Source: Flavobacterium cheongpyeongense (lineage in GTDB: Bacteria; Bacteroidota; Bacteroidia; Flavobacteriales; Flavobacteriaceae). From it: a DNA stretch of 64,000 nucleotides. The stretch is from contig NZ_QJHK01000010.1 of the NCBI RefSeq assembly GCF_003202435.1, forward strand, positions 62,001-126,000, in the 5' to 3' direction. Position 1 is the first letter of the stretch, and the number at the start of each line of letters is the position of its first letter. The notes beneath the pieces are model-generated. The model saw only the letters and a program-made list of their open reading frames with translations. It did no database searches and was not told the origin of the DNA. Positions 62,764-64,000 of this stretch are shown piece after piece. Both the position numbers and the translations under genes were made by a program.

Positions 62764-63138
62764 ATGATTGAAAAAATTAAGGAATTACCCGCGAATATGA
62801 TTGGTTTTAAAACAGCTGGTCACGTAGTTAAAGGCGATGTTGATTTTGTTAAATCAGAAGTTCGTCTTTTAATTGATAAGACATCAAAACTCAATTATTT
62901 ATTGTTTTTTGATAATTCTCCAACCGATTTCACATTAGGTGCATGGTTACATGAAGCATTGTTAAGTATTAAAAACATCACTAAATGGACCCGCGCTGCA
63001 ATTGTAACAGATTGTCAGAGAATGATCAATTTTACTAAAGTCTTTAATGCGGTCATGCCAGGAGAATTTAAAGGTTTTAAAAAAGAAGATTATTTACTTG
63101 CAGTTGACTGGACAGCAGAAAAAATCGATTTGGATTAA
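62764..63138 (+). CDS. SpoIIAA-like (STAS-fold) protein
   Basis: A 124-residue protein of the SpoIIAA-like/DUF3478 group: IGFKTAGHVVKGDVD, LLFFDNSPTDFTLGAW, and WTRAAIVTDCQRM. The fold is STAS-like without the Ser phosphorylation site of anti-sigma antagonists. A TAATTTTG box lies at 62720-62727. It is 21 bp upstream of the next gene, so the two form a short stress-type operon. Confidence 0.85.
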   Translation: MIEKIKELPANMIGFKTAGHVVKGDVDFVKSEVRLLIDKTSKLNYLLFFDNSPTDFTLGAWLHEALLSIKNITKWTRAAIVTDCQRMINFTKVFNAVMPGEFKGFKKEDYLLAVDWTAEKIDLD

Positions 63139-63159
63139 ACTATAAAATAAAGATATATC

Positions 63160-63660
63160 ATGCATAAAGATTTAAACAATAAAGAGGCTTTAGCTAAATT
63201 AATTTCATTAGTGAAGGATATTAACGTTGCTGTTTTTGTTACCGAACTTACAAAAATGCCTCTGCAATCAAGACCAATGAACGTTCAGGATATAGACGAT
63301 CAGGGTAATTTATGGTTCATTAGTTCCGCAAGAAGCAATAAGAATTTTGAGATTTTAAAAGACGACCATGTTCAGTTGTTTTTTGCCAATAATTCAAGTT
63401 CCCAGTACATTTCTATATACGGGACCGCCACAATATATAAGGATCAGCAAATAATAGATGAATTATGGACTCCGGTTGCCAGAGCCTGGTTTGAAGAAGG
63501 TCAAAAAGATCCAGCTGTTACGGTTATTAAAGTAACACCTTCAGATGCTTATTATTGGGATACAAAAGATGGAAAAATAATTTCCTTGATAAAAATGGCC
63601 GGCTCAGCAATTTTTGGTACAACATCCGATGTAGGGGCTAAAGGAAAACTCAAACTATAA
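63160..63660 (+). CDS. Pyridoxamine 5'-phosphate oxidase-fold general stress protein
   Basis: A 166-residue flavin-reductase-like split-barrel protein of the general stress protein 26 group. It has VFVTELTKMPLQSRPMNVQD, LWFISSARSNKNFEI, and YISIYGTATIYKD. These bind FMN or a related flavin in family members. It is co-transcribed with the SpoIIAA-like gene. A terminator follows. Confidence 0.9.
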   Translation: MHKDLNNKEALAKLISLVKDINVAVFVTELTKMPLQSRPMNVQDIDDQGNLWFISSARSNKNFEILKDDHVQLFFANNSSSQYISIYGTATIYKDQQIIDELWTPVARAWFEEGQKDPAVTVIKVTPSDAYYWDTKDGKIISLIKMAGSAIFGTTSDVGAKGKLKL

Positions 63661-63686
63661 AAAAGTGACTCAATTGTGTCACTTTT
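63661..63686. terminator. Bidirectional terminator
   Basis: AAAAGTGAC / GTCACTTTT, 9-bp stem with an 8-nt loop, between convergent genes. Confidence 0.8.
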
Positions 63687-63706
63687 GGGCTGTATTACAT
63701 CTCAAA

Positions 63707-64000
63707 TTAGTTATTGGCATTCAACTCATCAACCACCTCCTTGGCTAGTTGCAGGCTTTTCAATTTCGCCTGATGGTCAAAAATTGGACTTGTAATCATC
63801 AGCTCGTCAATTCGGGAATAACCGATGAATTTTTTTAAATCTGTTGCCAGCTGTTTTTTACTCCCCACAAAAGAACAGGCTGTCATCTGATTGACATGAA
63901 AACGCTCTTCTTCACTCATGATATCGTCAAGCGAATCTACTGGCGGCTGAAGACCTTTGCGGTCATTTCGAATTAAATTTAGAAACATCTGGTACAAACT
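63707..64000 (-). CDS. LLM-class flavin-dependent oxidoreductase, C-terminal part
   Basis: The last 97 or so codons of a gene cut by the window end. FVGSKKQLATDLKKFI and DELMITSPIFDHQAKLKSLQL match the C-terminal end of luciferase-like monooxygenases (GtpvVGsPeeVaeqL, then E-ii-t-i-d). The start is beyond 64000, so the internal Met at 63997 is not the true start. Confidence 0.85.
   Translation of the reverse strand, partial: SLYQMFLNLIRNDRKGLQPPVDSLDDIMSEEERFHVNQMTACSFVGSKKQLATDLKKFIGYSRIDELMITSPIFDHQAKLKSLQLAKEVVDELNANN

Overview
The window looks like a chromosomal segment of a Flavobacterium-type member of the Bacteroidota. The evidence is an AT-rich sequence, TAnnTTTG-type promoter boxes, many secreted proteins whose signal peptides end in AQ, a Porin_10-type outer-membrane protein, a GH97/CE6/GH43 glycan cluster, and lineage-typical small families (DUF5522, DUF4230, DUF4136, DKNYY). 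I saw no rRNA, tRNA, CRISPR array, prophage or intact insertion sequence.

Region 1 (1-13.8 kb) is a stress island on the plus strand. It holds two paralogous three-BON-domain proteins, a GH130 protein overlapping a GT4/(alpha/alpha)6 glycosyltransferase, a short phosphoglycerate mutase, a DUF6629 membrane protein, a type II J-domain co-chaperone, a universal stress protein, a P-type ATPase and an AI-2E-type permease. A YoaK-like DUF1275 protein ends it convergently. Region 2 (13.8-18.6 kb) has a DUF6544-like gene fragment, a response regulator, a very large CheB-CheR-PAS-histidine kinase hybrid, and an HxlR regulator.

Region 3 (18.6-27.7 kb) is an accessory redox/electrophile-type region. 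It contains DsbA-like, MBL-fold, NTF2-like, Crp-like, Cys-nucleophile hydrolase, acetyltransferase, AraC, MDR oxidoreductase, DoxX and pirin genes, then a broken SDR gene. Three of its intergenic gaps carry an 89-bp repeat made of a hairpin plus a promoter-like motif. The motif recurs 18 kb away upstream of the second BON gene.

Region 4 (27.9-34.3 kb) is a xylan-type degradation cluster on the minus strand: GH43, a two-domain CE6-CE1 esterase, a GH127 pseudogene and GH97. It is followed by a degraded transposase remnant. Region 5 (35-53 kb) is mostly core: cystathionine beta-synthase-like, porin, rnhB, two-domain NTF2 protein, SDR, Crp-like, lipB, lysS, 2-hydroxyacid dehydrogenase, two Spy-like proteins, hemL, glucosaminidase and ACC deaminase-like. 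Inserted after lysS is a small AT-rich toxin-antitoxin-like islet containing a nonsense-mutated DUF433 gene.

Region 6 (53-64 kb) holds hutU, a DUF4136 lipoprotein, ilvA behind an Ile-rich leader peptide and attenuator, a truncated haemoglobin, a DKNYY protein, an aromatic amino acid hydroxylase, a DUF4230 protein, a SpoIIAA-like protein, a PNPOx-fold stress protein, and the C-terminus of an LLM flavin oxidoreductase cut by the window end.
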